A DNA stretch of 64,000 nucleotides. Origin: Balanoglossus misakiensis (taxonomy: Eukaryota; Hemichordata). Location of the stretch: NCBI GenBank assembly GCA_040954595.2, contig CM082594.2, forward strand, positions 8,804,001 to 8,868,000, given 5' to 3'. A program made the position numbers and the translations under genes. The notes beneath the pieces were generated by a model that made no database searches, was not told where the DNA came from, and saw nothing but the letters and a program-made list of their open reading frames with translations. Shown here in pieces: positions 38,801 through 47,888 of the stretch. Numbering within the stretch: position 1 is the first letter of the stretch; each line of letters opens with the position of its first letter.

Positions 38801-41800
38801 AATGAGATAGTGACATTTATCATTCTTATAACCATATGCAATATGCACAAGAAGAAAAATTAATTCAAATATTAGTCTATTAGTGAGAGCAACTCATAAA
38901 ATAAAACTAAATAAATTTTTATCAATATCCCAACACCAAAAATATCTAATAAGGAGTTTCACTATCCCAAACCATAAGAAAAAAAATATGCTAAAAATAT
39001 AAGCTATTCTAACCTCCTTTGTGGACCAATCACACTACGAAATACGTAACGAACATTACCATACATGGGGGATAGAACAAGACAAAACATGTTAAAATAT
39101 TCTGCAAGAATTACAGCACATAAATTGTCAAAATAGAAAAAAAAAGAAATTATAAGTCATGCAAATTTTAATAAAACTGAAATATTGCATTTACACAAAC
39201 AGAATGATTCAGCAAAATATAACTAACATCAATTATTGCAATTTTAGTTCTAATATTATTTATGGAAAAAAATAATTAAAATAAGCAGCAAAAAGGTCCT
39301 GCATTCTTAATGCTGTTGTTCATGCAATTATAACGAAAAGACTGCAATAGGCATTTACTGCTCTACAGTATAGTCAGATTTCTGTGGGCAAGATGCCAAG
39401 AAGTCATTCCTTATTTGGCATTATGCAAATGATCTACACTTCACATCCATATTTAGGCATAAGTTAAAATTTGCAGACTGCAGTGGTTCAATCCTGGCTA
39501 TTGATTCTAGTTATGCACTGTCTCTTTACGTAGCATTATGTGTCAATAAGAATTATCATGCTATGAACATAGTCTCAAGATTATGCGTTAGAATGAGTGA
39601 AACTGAATGACAGGCAACTTGCATATACAGAAGTGCAGAGTTTAAGGTGTTCTGGTTAACACTACAATGATGTGTTTTTGGTCAGTGATGTAGTAATAAA
39701 AGTGGTTCATTCATGTTTTCTGTGCAGTAAAAAATAACTTGAAAAGGAACATCTATGATCATGCCCCCTCAATGGCTAAGTACAGCAAACCCTGCACAGA
39801 GTATGAATTGTAACCTAAGCATTTCAATCTCAGTATAAATCTTATAAATTGTCAACTTCCTGTAAAGTGTATTGATTGCTCTATAGCTCAGATACCATTT
39901 GATAATATGGTCATACACATTTTTTTAGGTAGGGAGAGGGGTACCCTTCCACCATAACAAAGATATTTTAGCCATGACGCCAGCAAACTATTTTTACGAA
40001 ACATGAAGACAGTGGGTAGTTTGAACTTATGACGAGGGAGTCTGGGAGGACAAAATCACAGACCATACAATTCCACTTGACTGCAAGACGTCCCCATTGT
40101 ACTTACAGCAGTGATTCAATCTCTGTAGCATGTAGGAATGCTTGGTGATCACAATGTAAGACAAAGATCAATGGCGCCAGTAATTCATGCATACCCTGGA
40201 GTAAAGAAATAACAAAACAAATATCAATCATGGAGAACACTATTCATTTCTGAACTGTTTCTGTAAAGGGTGAGAGTTTAACAATCTACTTATTGTTATA
40301 TTAGTGACACACATACATACATACATACACATACACATACATCATCTTGATAAGTGAGTCTCTTCTTACAAGAGTCATCTCTGCCAAACATGATCACAAA
40401 AAAGCTTATTGGATTTACCTGTTTATATGAAATATCATCATTTATTCTTGCATAGCAAAACAAAATGTTAACCATCATTGTTCGAATGTCTTCTGTTTGG
40501 AAGAATTCAATTTCTGGGAATGTCCTCCGCACATCTTGAGCAATCAGTGACCTCAGCTCATTATCCTGGAAAAATCTATTCCAGGGACTCTGTAAAAAAG
40601 AATTTACACAGTGTTAGTTTTATGGACAAGGTTTGACAGACACAGAGGTACTTAATGAACAACCATTATGATTAAGTAGGGCTAGAGGTATGTCATTGAC
40701 TGATATTGCAAAAAATTATAGTCTGCAAAAGTATCCTCGGTGTTGACATTAACATTTTTCCCCGAAATTTTGGTAAAGACCTGTAGGCAAAGGCACCTTA
40801 TGTCCATCTGATCCAAATGTAAGGGGAAAATGAGAAAAAAATACATAAAAATGTGAAAATGTTACACCAATATATTTTGAAAAAGTACCTCTTCATCCAG
40901 AGAGAGTGGATGTGACATGGCCTCTTCTTTACTGTCCTGGACTCTAGGATTGGTGACATGTTCATCCTTGATGTCATCGTAATTCTGTCGACTTTCTCTC
41001 ACTTTAGCTATCCACTGATTCTGTTCCTCAGGAAGACATTCTAGATACAGCTTTAATGACAAATTAAAATATTTGATCAGTATCATGAATACCAAGGCAC
41101 AAGGTGTACATGTAGGCGGTGGAGTTTCCCCTGAAAAGTTCATTATATATATACATCAACAAACTCCCATGGTTTATACTTACCCGCCAACAAACACTTC
41201 TAAATCTGCTACTTCTCAGATTTCCTTTAAATCCTTGTTTGCGGATCACTGCCATGTAGTTACCGGAGCCAAATAAATTCTGCCATTCTTGACTGCATGG
41301 ATAAAAGGAAGAACACAAACGAATCATTCCCAAAATAGGCTTGACATGAAAGGTGTGACTTTGAACAACAACACACACTGTACCGGGTAGATCGTGGAAA
41401 AAATTAAATAATGGCAAAATAGTGTATAGTGTTCATAGAAACTCCTATCATTGACTTCAATGGTGTGGTTGAATCCATATACTGGGAAGTGGAATACAAG
41501 ACCATTCCATAGTTTCCTTTGTCCCTGAAAAACCTGTAACCATAGTGACTGATACTCACCAATAAGAAGTAAATGTACTGTTGATAGTTTCTTCATAGTT
41601 TTCTGGGTCTGTGATATTAGTTGTGTTGGCACTGAGTGGATCATCAAGTTGTTTTGGTTTTGGTCCAGTCACTGTTAGTATGATCAGAATTGTCACATTT
41701 ATGTGTTATAGTCTCAGACTGATCAATCAAATTTTGTTCACGTCAATGCACACATTGGGTTGTCCGATCAAATGAGAAAAGAGGGGTGTTAGCATGTCTA

Positions 41801-41965
41801 CTCACCTTCTTGAATACTTGGGGCGCCTTTACTTGGGTTCACAGTACCATCGTTGTTATTTTTATGTCCATTCTTTTGACCAAACTTGTCTAATTCACTA
41901 AGAATTGACTCTTTAGTCAGGGAACTATCAGGACCAGCTCGTGTCATCCCGTTTTTCTGAGACAT
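35375..41965 (-). CDS. TBC1D5: TBC1D5, Rab7 GTPase-activating protein of the retromer/autophagy system, 15 coding exons
   Basis: Fifteen exons (listed separately) splice to 2412 nt encoding 803 residues, against about 795 in human TBC1D5. The TBC catalytic fingers are intact: I197-x-x-D200-x-x-R203 (IAQDVRR) supplies the arginine finger and Y236-x-Q238 (YKQGMHELLAP) the glutamine finger, 35 residues apart as in human. Other conserved blocks are LRSSRFRSVCW, VTNPR, FCYAR, NPDYIEHDAY, FSQLMET, EIAPQIYG, RWVRLLFGREFPLQDLLVLW and DYIFVAML. A Cys-containing coiled coil (601-634) and an acidic tail follow. TBC1D5 binds VPS29/retromer on late endosomes, inactivates Rab7 and binds LC3; those roles are inferred. 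W94-x-x-L97 sits where human has its N-terminal LC3-interacting motif. All junctions are GT-AG and in phase. Confidence 0.96.
35912..35991 (-). CDS. TBC1D5: TBC1D5 coding exon 14
   Basis: 80 nt, acceptor TTGTACAG and donor CAG|GTAAGG. It encodes HIQDKLMQQKLENEDEILLG and IAGLKQ, closely matching the human segment before IKDILKG. Confidence 0.92.
36124..36223 (-). CDS. TBC1D5: TBC1D5 coding exon 13
   Basis: 100 nt, acceptor CAATTGCAG and donor A|GTGAGT. It encodes EVELHQQISILRSQLDDMQS followed by MCQYCASKMGGHI, a coiled coil with the conserved MCxYCA cysteines of TBC1D5. Confidence 0.93.
36354..36538 (-). CDS. TBC1D5: TBC1D5 coding exon 12
   Basis: 185 nt, acceptor TTTTTCACCAG and donor GAG|GTGAGC. 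It encodes a Ser/Lys/Pro-rich disordered linker ending KSGIFGRPRSSSKRSKE, equivalent to the serine-rich FFSNISRSRS region before the human coiled coil. Confidence 0.88.
36695..36950 (-). CDS. TBC1D5: TBC1D5 coding exon 11
   Basis: 256 nt, acceptor TTTGTCATCAG and donor A|GTGAGT. It starts EHRKQAPPVYNYTYPSVEHV, followed by a basic, serine-rich linker. It lies just after the TBC domain; the PPVYNY motif corresponds to the RPVTYQF region of the human protein. Confidence 0.85.
37192..37298 (-). CDS. TBC1D5: TBC1D5 coding exon 10
   Basis: 107 nt, acceptor TCTATGTAG and donor AAG|GTTGGT. It encodes LLGDYPCCMKLLMRYPPVTD and VHYLINEALYLRKPK, the last helices of the TBC domain. The donor is weak (GTTGGT), but the phase and homology require it. 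Confidence 0.9.
37500..37642 (-). CDS. TBC1D5: TBC1D5 coding exon 9
   Basis: 143 nt, acceptor TATCTTTGTAG and donor T|GTAAGT. It encodes RWVRLLFGREFPLQDLLVLW and DAIFADSITFDLVDYIFVAM, almost identical to vertebrate TBC1D5. A second GT two bases earlier was rejected because it breaks the frame of exon 10. Confidence 0.95.
37774..38028 (-). CDS. TBC1D5: TBC1D5 coding exon 8
   Basis: 255 nt, acceptor ACATTCCACAG and donor AAT|GTAAGT. It encodes MFSQLMETMEPLYRFGKMEG through KIQERVLQKYDHELHLHLSQ and LEIAPQIYG, matching human FSQLMETAEP and LEIAPQIYGL. Confidence 0.95.
38209..38259 (-). CDS. TBC1D5: TBC1D5 coding exon 7
   Basis: 51 nt, acceptor AATCCTTGCAG and donor TA|GTAAGT. It encodes DVVKELLNPDYIEHDAY, equivalent to human LNPEYLEHDAY. 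Symmetric phase 2-2. Confidence 0.93.
40107..40195 (-). CDS. TBC1D5: TBC1D5 coding exon 6
   Basis: 89 nt, acceptor CTTTACTCCAG and donor CT|GTAAGT. It encodes GMHELLAPLIFVLHCDHQAF and LHATEIESL, the TBC block directly after the YxQ glutamine finger. Confidence 0.95.
40304..40345 (+). repeat. (CATA)n / (CACATA)n microsatellite
   Basis: ACACACATACATACATACATACACATACACATACAT-type tract in TBC1D5 intron 5. Confidence 0.85.
40419..40589 (-). CDS. TBC1D5: TBC1D5 coding exon 5 (catalytic fingers)
   Basis: 171 nt, 57 codons, acceptor CTTTTTTACAG and donor CAG|GTAAAT. It encodes SPWNRFFQDNELRSLIAQDV followed by RRTFPE and, later, FCYAR and SYKQ. Both catalytic elements of the GAP domain, R203 and Q238, are in this exon and intact. 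Confidence 0.96.
40889..41050 (-). CDS. TBC1D5: TBC1D5 coding exon 4
   Basis: 162 nt, 54 codons, acceptor GTCATTAAAG and donor GAG|GTACTT. It encodes LYLECLPEEQNQWIAKVRES then DEHVTNPR and HPLSLDEE, matching human FLCVLPQDKSQWISRIEE, HITNPR and NPLSQDE. Confidence 0.94.
41184..41292 (-). CDS. TBC1D5: TBC1D5 coding exon 3
   Basis: 109 nt, acceptor TATCCATGCAG and donor CGG|GTAAGT. It encodes QEWQNLFGSGNYMAVIRKQG then FKGNLRSSRFRSVCWR. EWQNL is in the position of the human N-terminal LC3-interacting motif EWEEL. Confidence 0.95.
41560..41671 (-). CDS. TBC1D5: TBC1D5 coding exon 2
   Basis: 112 nt, acceptor ATACTAACAG and donor TTG|GTGAGT. It encodes TGPKPKQLDDPLSANTTNIT and DPENYEETINSTFTSY, ending at STFTSY, equivalent to human GTFNSY. 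Confidence 0.9.
41806..41965 (-). CDS. TBC1D5: TBC1D5 coding exon 1 (start codon)
   Basis: Coding from ATG (41965) to the GAAG|GTGAGT donor, residues 1-53, MSQKNGMTRAGPDSSLTKES onward. The exon itself extends to 42046 (acceptor TTTTTTTCCTCAG). The frame stays open to that acceptor, but the preceding exon contributes an in-frame TGA one codon before the junction, so this is the first usable ATG. The poorly conserved N terminus has the same length as in vertebrates. Confidence 0.8.
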
Positions 41966-42346
41966 GATTACTGCTTTGTGGAAACCCGAACTGATATTTA
42001 TGTCAAAATCTGGATCATCTATACATCCTGGTATACAGGTAAAAATCTGAGGAAAAAAAGAAATATAAAGCTTGTAATTCAGGTCGACAATGACACACAA
42101 GTATTAGTACCAAACTACATGGCTTGTGCAAATTTCAGATAGAATGTGCCCAGGGTTCATACACTTTTACATACACATGCTACATAGTGTGATGAATTCA
42201 TATTGCAATAAGGTCAGTGTAATAGTCAAGAGTCTATTCTTATTTTTTCATGATTGTTGGAATCTTAAGAAAACTGGGCCCATGCAGGTACATATACCTG
42301 GGTACCTATAGGTATGAAAAATATCAGTGGGACAAAAATAATTCAC

Positions 42347-42588
42347 CTGTCATGCATCCGAAAGTGGACTACCACCACCAAGAATACAGGAATCCAGAGA
42401 GTGGATGAAACACAACAGAACAGGCAATGCAAAATGGAAGTGAGGATTGTCCACAGCTCTCAGTGGGTTCAGGAACAGCGGTGCCAATCCCGGAAAATCA
42501 AGTTGTGGATCTACCAATAACCTACGGAGCTCATCTTCAACATTTACCAGCAGGAACTGGTTTCACGGTGTGTGACATATTAGGGACT
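42347..42588 (-). other. TBC1D5: TBC1D5 probable 5'UTR exon
   Basis: A 242-nt interval with a strong acceptor (TTTTTTCTCTTATTTTGCAG) and a consensus donor (ACAG|GTGAAT) on the - strand, one 300-nt intron upstream of coding exon 1. No frame is open through the whole exon. It has a short upstream frame starting MSHTVKPVPAG and ending after 13 codons (42578-42537), and a longer ATG-less frame of about 67 codons that stops one codon before the junction. I read it as 5'UTR. Confidence 0.5.
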
Positions 42589-43612
42589 CTGCAAAATAAG
42601 AGAAAAAACACTTTTGTATAAAAGACTCATTTTTGGAGATTCTGTCCACTGTAATCTTTGACAAGCGACATAAATTTCATGAAAGATCCAACACTGAAAC
42701 GTCTGTATTTCACTTCTACCCCCCTCAGAACAAAATATTCACAATGTCTATCCTTCTGATCGGTTGTCCAAAGTAAACAAGGTTCAATGTCAACTCCATC
42801 TGTGACAGTGGTACAAGTACATCACTATTCGTAACCCAACCACTGAGTGGATTTCTAATTCTCCTCAGATCACAACACACATTCAGATAATCTTATCGAC
42901 CATCATGTTATAGACAGACTCATAAGTTAGCATCAAGATTCTAAAAATAGCCACAGCAAACATCAATCTCCATCAAACTGAGCTGATGAAGATACGACAG
43001 GGAATTTCCGCACAAGAAAAGATTACATCTGAGTACGACATCTTGGCTGCCTATATCGCTCAAATTTTCAGCGTAGCAAGTCAAATTATTCTTAGACCAA
43101 TACTAGTTTATTACCTTGTCACATATCATGTCAAAAATTGGTCTCCTAAAATTTCTCACAATCACAAATCAAACGGAATAATATTTTTAAAAGAAAAATA
43201 CAAATATCATGTATAGGTATTGCAATGAACAGAGGAACCTTAATTCCCAGTGCGTTCCCCCAATGTCTAGCCAATCATTCCATGCATACTAATGATCTTG
43301 CCCCATCCAACACTGCTTTCACTGTTAACCGCAGGGCATACCAAGCTTCCATTGCAATACCTGGACATATCTACAAATGATCACAATATGTACAGGAAGG
43401 GAGACAGCTGGTTCGGGGATCTATGTCACTGGTATTTTTATCTAACTGCTATTAAATTATATCCAGACTGAATAGTTTTTGTCAGCTCTGAATAGAATCG
43501 AATAGGGTAGATTTTTTCTGAATGTTGACTTAAAATGACATATGCGGGTACCAGGTACTGCCTAGGATAAGATTTAGACATTGTGTGTCCGTACACAGGT
43601 TTAAACAAACAC

Positions 43613-43655
43613 ACAAATAAACAAATAAATAATAAATAAATAAATAAATATATAA
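43613..43655 (+). repeat. (AAAT)n microsatellite
   Basis: AATAAACAAATAAATAATAA-type tract continuing as AAATAAATAAATAAATAT. Confidence 0.85.
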
Positions 43656-43754
43656 ATGGATAATACCCACACTGAACAATTGCAAAACTCAATTCACCAT
43701 ACATGTAGATGTAATCACCTTGACTACAATATACATTTATATTACTGATGTGGA

Positions 43755-43835
43755 GATGGTGCCGGTGGTAATGCTGGTGGTTGTGATGATGATGCTAATA
43801 ATGATGACGAAGATGATGACGATGATGATGATATA
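43755..43835 (+). repeat. GAT-rich imperfect trinucleotide tract
   Basis: Starts GATGGTGCCGGTGGTAATGC and runs into repeated GATGAT units with AAT and GAC variants. Non-coding, intronic. Confidence 0.75.
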
Positions 43836-45365
43836 GTTGACACACTGTACGTAGCAAAAGGCTAAATTAACCCCTCTTCGGGATCAGATGTTCTCTGTGT
43901 CCGAACGCTATCACTTGAATTCAGTGGCTAACACAGTTACATGCAACAATGCCTTCTGACAGGGACTGGCTTAAGTAATTGTCTGAGTGAAATGGGTCAC
44001 CCAAACACTGATTGTAAGTGTAATACCATAGACAATAACTGTGGAATGTTTGAGTCATGAAAAATCAATATTACGACTGAACAGATTATATAACCTATAG
44101 TATATGCCACAGATGTACGCGAATTATCATTATACTCAGAACAGTATATACTACGGTAACAGTAACAGCAATTAAGGTAAAAATAGCCAGGAAAATGTAC
44201 CAAGTCCAGTGGAAACGCAGTGAAAAATCACATTTTATGTACTCAACATGGAGAATAATATTCTGGAACAGAGTCACCTTAGCGACATAGACTACAGCTG
44301 TCCTTCCCCACTAATCTAATTCAATCTTTCTCCAGTACCACTCACACAGCTAAAATTCAATTGAGACTGTCTGGAAACAGATTTATCCGACAGTCACTTA
44401 GGATTACATGAAAATAACTCCAATCTCAGATGTTTACGTCAGTGACAGCACTCACTGTTTAGAGGAGAACTGGTTTGACTGTAAGACTTAATGAATCTGC
44501 TAAAAGGGTCAATGAAGTCACAAACGCTGTCATTTGGGCTTAAAATAAACTTAGGATATGGAATCTTGACTGAAGTGTAATACACAGGCAATTTGAGAAT
44601 CTAAGTCCTCCAAGTGGTCTGGTAAATGGTGTAGTGTGCAGACATGTTAGACGGCTGGCTGGCAGATATTATATGGTGATGTGAAAATACGTATACATAT
44701 ACATGTATTTATATTCCACACATTAAGTTTTCACTACCCATAAAATAAGCTAAGTCTAACCATTAGCCATAACATACCATAAACATGTAATCTCTTGTCA
44801 GTTCTCTCAAGGACAGTTGAGAAAACCTCAAGGCATTGATTATCGTCACAGCTTGACGTACATTTCGTTTTTATGCATATTAAATGGGAGTCCAGTGAAA
44901 AGGGTAGCTATCAATAATTCAATTATGAACATATGCTGAATGCAAAGGTCAGCGGTTGCTAGGTGATGAGAAACCTTCGGATGGCCTTTTCTACTTGTTG
45001 ATATCAGGATTTGAAAGAAATTAAAAAAAATAGAATTCTTTTATCAGCCAACAATATTGTTTGAAAATTACAGTTTTAATGTTATACCTAGTTATGAATA
45101 AATGTACTTTCAAACACTGAATATAAATGTGTCACATTTATGTAATAATAATTTGGAGATTATTACTCCTGCCTTCTGATATTTTTCGTTCAGTATATCA
45201 CTCTCAGTAAATCCAATTACATTATCATCAAGTATATGACTGCCATATGGATACTGGTATGTAACCAAAGTGCAACTGAATATTGCTGATTCAGCTATTT
45301 TTTCTGTCCCATCTTCTACAAACTAGTAGTGATGTGGTGAGTGGTTAGAAAGCAACTCATCTCAG

Positions 45366-45418
45366 CACACCCCACTATAATAATGAACATAATATGTCCA
45401 TTATTATAATGTGGTGTG
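45366..45418. repeat. 53-bp near-palindrome (hairpin-forming)
   Basis: CACACCCCACTATAATAATG faces the reverse complement of CATTATTATAATGTGGTGTG across a 13-base AT-rich loop. The arms are about 20 bp with few mismatches. It could be a small palindromic element; no clear target-site duplication was found. Confidence 0.65.
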
Positions 45419-45699
45419 AATGCAGGTGTGACAGCTGGGTGAGAGAAGAAAACAGCTGGGAACAGCTCTCAGTATTCGCACATTAATTCTGGGTTTTGTC
45501 ATACCTGGTAAATAATAGCTGTATCTGTTCTATAGCTGTTAAGATTGTATTCAATTTAATGTCTTACACATAAAATTCCTGTTGGTTACAAATTTGTCCT
45601 AGATTCCAGGACATACACTGTACACATGGTTACCATGGATACCAAAGCTGAAAAACGTCAGTGCAGTGTAACACTGAGATGACAATGGTGTACACACAT

Positions 45700-45801
45700 A
45701 TGTCATTATTATTTGTTCAATTACATGTACATTTGTAATTCACATTATGTCATTATTATTCATATAATTATACATTATGTACATTTGTAATTCAATACAT
45801 T
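45700..45801 (+). repeat. imperfect tandem duplication, period about 47-55 bp
   Basis: TGTCATTATTATT opens both copies, each continues to ATGTACATTTGTAATTCA and ends in ACATTA or CATTA. The second copy has an 8-base insertion. Confidence 0.65.
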
Positions 45802-46515
45802 ATACTGGCAGTATAACAATGTTGAGATAAGTTTAGGGTACCCGACTAAATTCTGCTCATGAAGACAGTAATTTCAAATCTGTTTCTAAAAGACACTAAT
45901 CAAGCAATGTTTACTCTATGGCATTATTCTATCCATGATGGTACCTCTGTCAAACCATAGAGAGTTGAGGATGTCTATGATCCAACACAGGCCAATCACT
46001 GGAAGTTAACAAATGTCAACAAGTGATGACACTTCAATGGAAATGTTAACACATGTTCGTCCCATTCAAAACAAACAAATTTATACTGTAGTACTTGAAC
46101 AGACCAGGGCTGCTCGTCGACCTTGTCAGTACATCCAATTTCACTGCGATCGTTCGGTGCTCTGTTCTGTAAAACCTAGCAAACTCTCTATAGATATTCT
46201 ACATGAGAAAAGACGAAGGTTTTCCCCAATAAACACTGTGATACGGTCAGCTGGTGCGCTCGGGGTGTGGAGCCCAACTTTAACTGAGCAACATTACCAT
46301 TGAACGATGGAGAGATATACAAGAACTATTAACGCGAAGAACGGCTATTCATCAACAAAGTCTTATCACAAATTTTTTACGCAGTTGGCTAATTTGGTTC
46401 AGGTTTCTTCAATTTTTGCTCGGGTCGTCATTACAGAACGCGTGTTTGTTTGTAAAACCATAAATAACAGTTAGGCTTACCTGAAAGGAACTCTCCTCCC
46501 CATCGAACAGTAATC

Positions 46516-46523
46516 AAAATGGC
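46516..46523 (-). promoter_or_regulatory. YY1-type site
   Basis: AAAATGGC on +, GCCATTTT on -, in the transcript orientation typical of YY1 sites near start sites of housekeeping genes. It lies 6 bp from the CLEAR element. Confidence 0.4.
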
Positions 46524-46528
46524 TGGTT

Positions 46529-46538
46529 GTCACGTGAC
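46529..46538. promoter_or_regulatory. CLEAR element GTCACGTGAC
   Basis: A perfect 10-bp palindrome identical to the CLEAR consensus bound by TFEB/TFE3/MITF at lysosome and autophagy genes; USF-type factors also bind this E-box. It lies in the presumed first exon/promoter of TBC1D5, an endolysosomal gene. Confidence 0.6.
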
Positions 46539-46819
46539 ACAAGTCACCTGATTAAACTTTTAAAGGGTCATGGTGTCATTTGTAAACGGATTCCTTTGTT
46601 TTCAGACTAACCATTGACTGTCTACGTTTGTGCACTATTCTCTCTGGGATCATGGAGAAAGAAATGGAGCGATTGTAAACTTGTTAATACCTGTAGTTCC
46701 CCCATTATACTCAAAACCATCCACACTCACAGAGACAAAAATATCTCATTTTTTTCTGACAGATTACACACAAGATAACTCACTGACAACAGTATTTCTT
46801 AGGAAACAAACTGTATAAT

Positions 46820-46825
46820 TTTATT
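46820..46825 (-). terminator. ZEB polyadenylation signal (distal candidate)
   Basis: TTTATT on +, AATAAA on -. It would give ZEB a 3'UTR of about 3.3 kb, ending some 250 bp before the TBC1D5 promoter. Another AATAAA (46878-46883) lies just upstream, and others further upstream could give shorter UTRs. Confidence 0.45.
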
Positions 46826-46895
46826 GCATAAAATGTCTGGTGCATGGATTACAAAAAAAGTGCTCTAAATTCTCCCTTTTATTGCTGGCAGTGTT

Positions 46896-46908
46896 GTTGC
46901 CTAGCAAC
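46896..46908 (+). promoter_or_regulatory. perfect X-box-like motif
   Basis: GTTGCC-T-AGCAAC fits the RFX consensus GTNRCC-N(0-3)-RGYAAC and is nearly palindromic. It lies about 350 bp upstream of the presumed TBC1D5 start, possibly inside the ZEB 3'UTR. Function unknown. Confidence 0.35.
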
Positions 46909-47011
46909 AGCAAAAAAATAAATTACTGAGGGTCTAACAAGCAATAAATACATGATGAGTGGAAATAAAATAATATACATATATGTTGAAATAAATACTA
47001 TGGCAGGAGGG

Positions 47012-47019
47012 TAATACTG
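47012..47019 (-). promoter_or_regulatory. miR-8/miR-200bc seed site 1 in the ZEB 3'UTR
   Basis: The transcript strand reads CAGTATTA, a perfect 8-mer match (positions 2-8 plus A1) to the AAUACUG seed of miR-8/miR-200b/c/429. Confidence 0.55.
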
Positions 47020-47888
47020 TTTGGGTTTGGGTGGTGAAAAAAAAACAGTCCAGGAATGAAAAATTTAACTTTTGACCTTTGAAGTAGGATTGTCCAAGTT
47101 CAAGGTAAAGTTTCCTTGAAATTGTGATGTTTCGAATCAAAATCTGGAATCAAATCATTTTAACTGAATGTTCATGATTTTAAGCACACAACTCATCAAC
47201 TGAAAACTTACTTCTAAATTATACTAAAATCGGTGCTGAACTGGTTTATTATGCATTTGGTATGATTGTTTCAGAAGTTTGGTTTATTCCAAGTGACACA
47301 TTATTGCTGAGCTTCTGACCTGTTTCTAATAAACTGATGTACTTTGAAGTAACATCCAATCAGCTGTGAGCTAACAACTGGTTTGGATCAAGCAAGATTT
47401 GTATTTAAACTCATTAAAACTAAACAACAGAATGAATATATTTATGGCATAAACTTGAAAACTAAACTGGCAGAACGATAAAACAACCCTGAAAATATCA
47501 TTTGTGGCAAGACTCAACATAAACAAGTTTTTTTCCATAAACAAAAATACTCATAAATGAATATAAGGCATTACAGTTGGTACTATAATCGTTAAATGAA
47601 GCCTTTACAAGACAGAACAGCTTGTCTGATTGGCTCAAAAATTATACAGTTGTCACAATGAGCCAATTCAATTGAACTTTACAAAACAAAGCAAAATCTG
47701 TAATGATAAATTTTTGATAAGATAGATTTTGAACTCTGAATAATGATCTTTCCATAAAAACATGGCAGTTAATGATGTAATTCTTCTTGTTGAAATGACA
47801 GTTCTTCATTGAAAACAGTCAGGCAAATGAGCTGTAACATTTTTACTGACCAAAAATATATGAAATAATATATATAATGAATAAAATA

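Larger units (their letters stand above)
42600..46480 (-). other. TBC1D5 5' intron
   Basis: About 3.9 kb between the probable 5'UTR exon and the promoter-proximal exon. It holds simple repeats (43613-43655 AAAT-type, 43755-43835 GAT-rich), a near-palindrome (45366-45418) and an imperfect tandem repeat (45700-45801). No coding exon was found. Confidence 0.6.
46481..46560 (-). promoter_or_regulatory. TBC1D5: TBC1D5 first non-coding exon and core promoter
   Basis: On the - strand a donor AG|GTAAGC at 46480 closes a GC-richer stretch containing, in order, a CACGTG element, GCCATTTT and a purine-rich GGGGAGGAGAG. The extent of the exon and the start site are estimates. Reasons for calling it are the consensus donor, the factor-site cluster, and the position just upstream of all TBC1D5 exons and just downstream of the ZEB 3' end. 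Confidence 0.5.

Noticed and set aside
42314-42621. Two + strand open frames opposite the TBC1D5 5'UTR exon
   Set aside because: No + strand splice sites fit; the - strand has a strong acceptor and donor at the borders, so the 5'UTR exon reading was preferred.
43755-43835. Possible coding low-complexity repeat
   Set aside because: GAT-rich tract without an open frame or splice sites; a microsatellite.
46013-46303. 96-codon open frame on the + strand near the TBC1D5 promoter
   Set aside because: No family resemblance; lies in the presumed TBC1D5 5' intron; probably chance in a locally GC-richer stretch.
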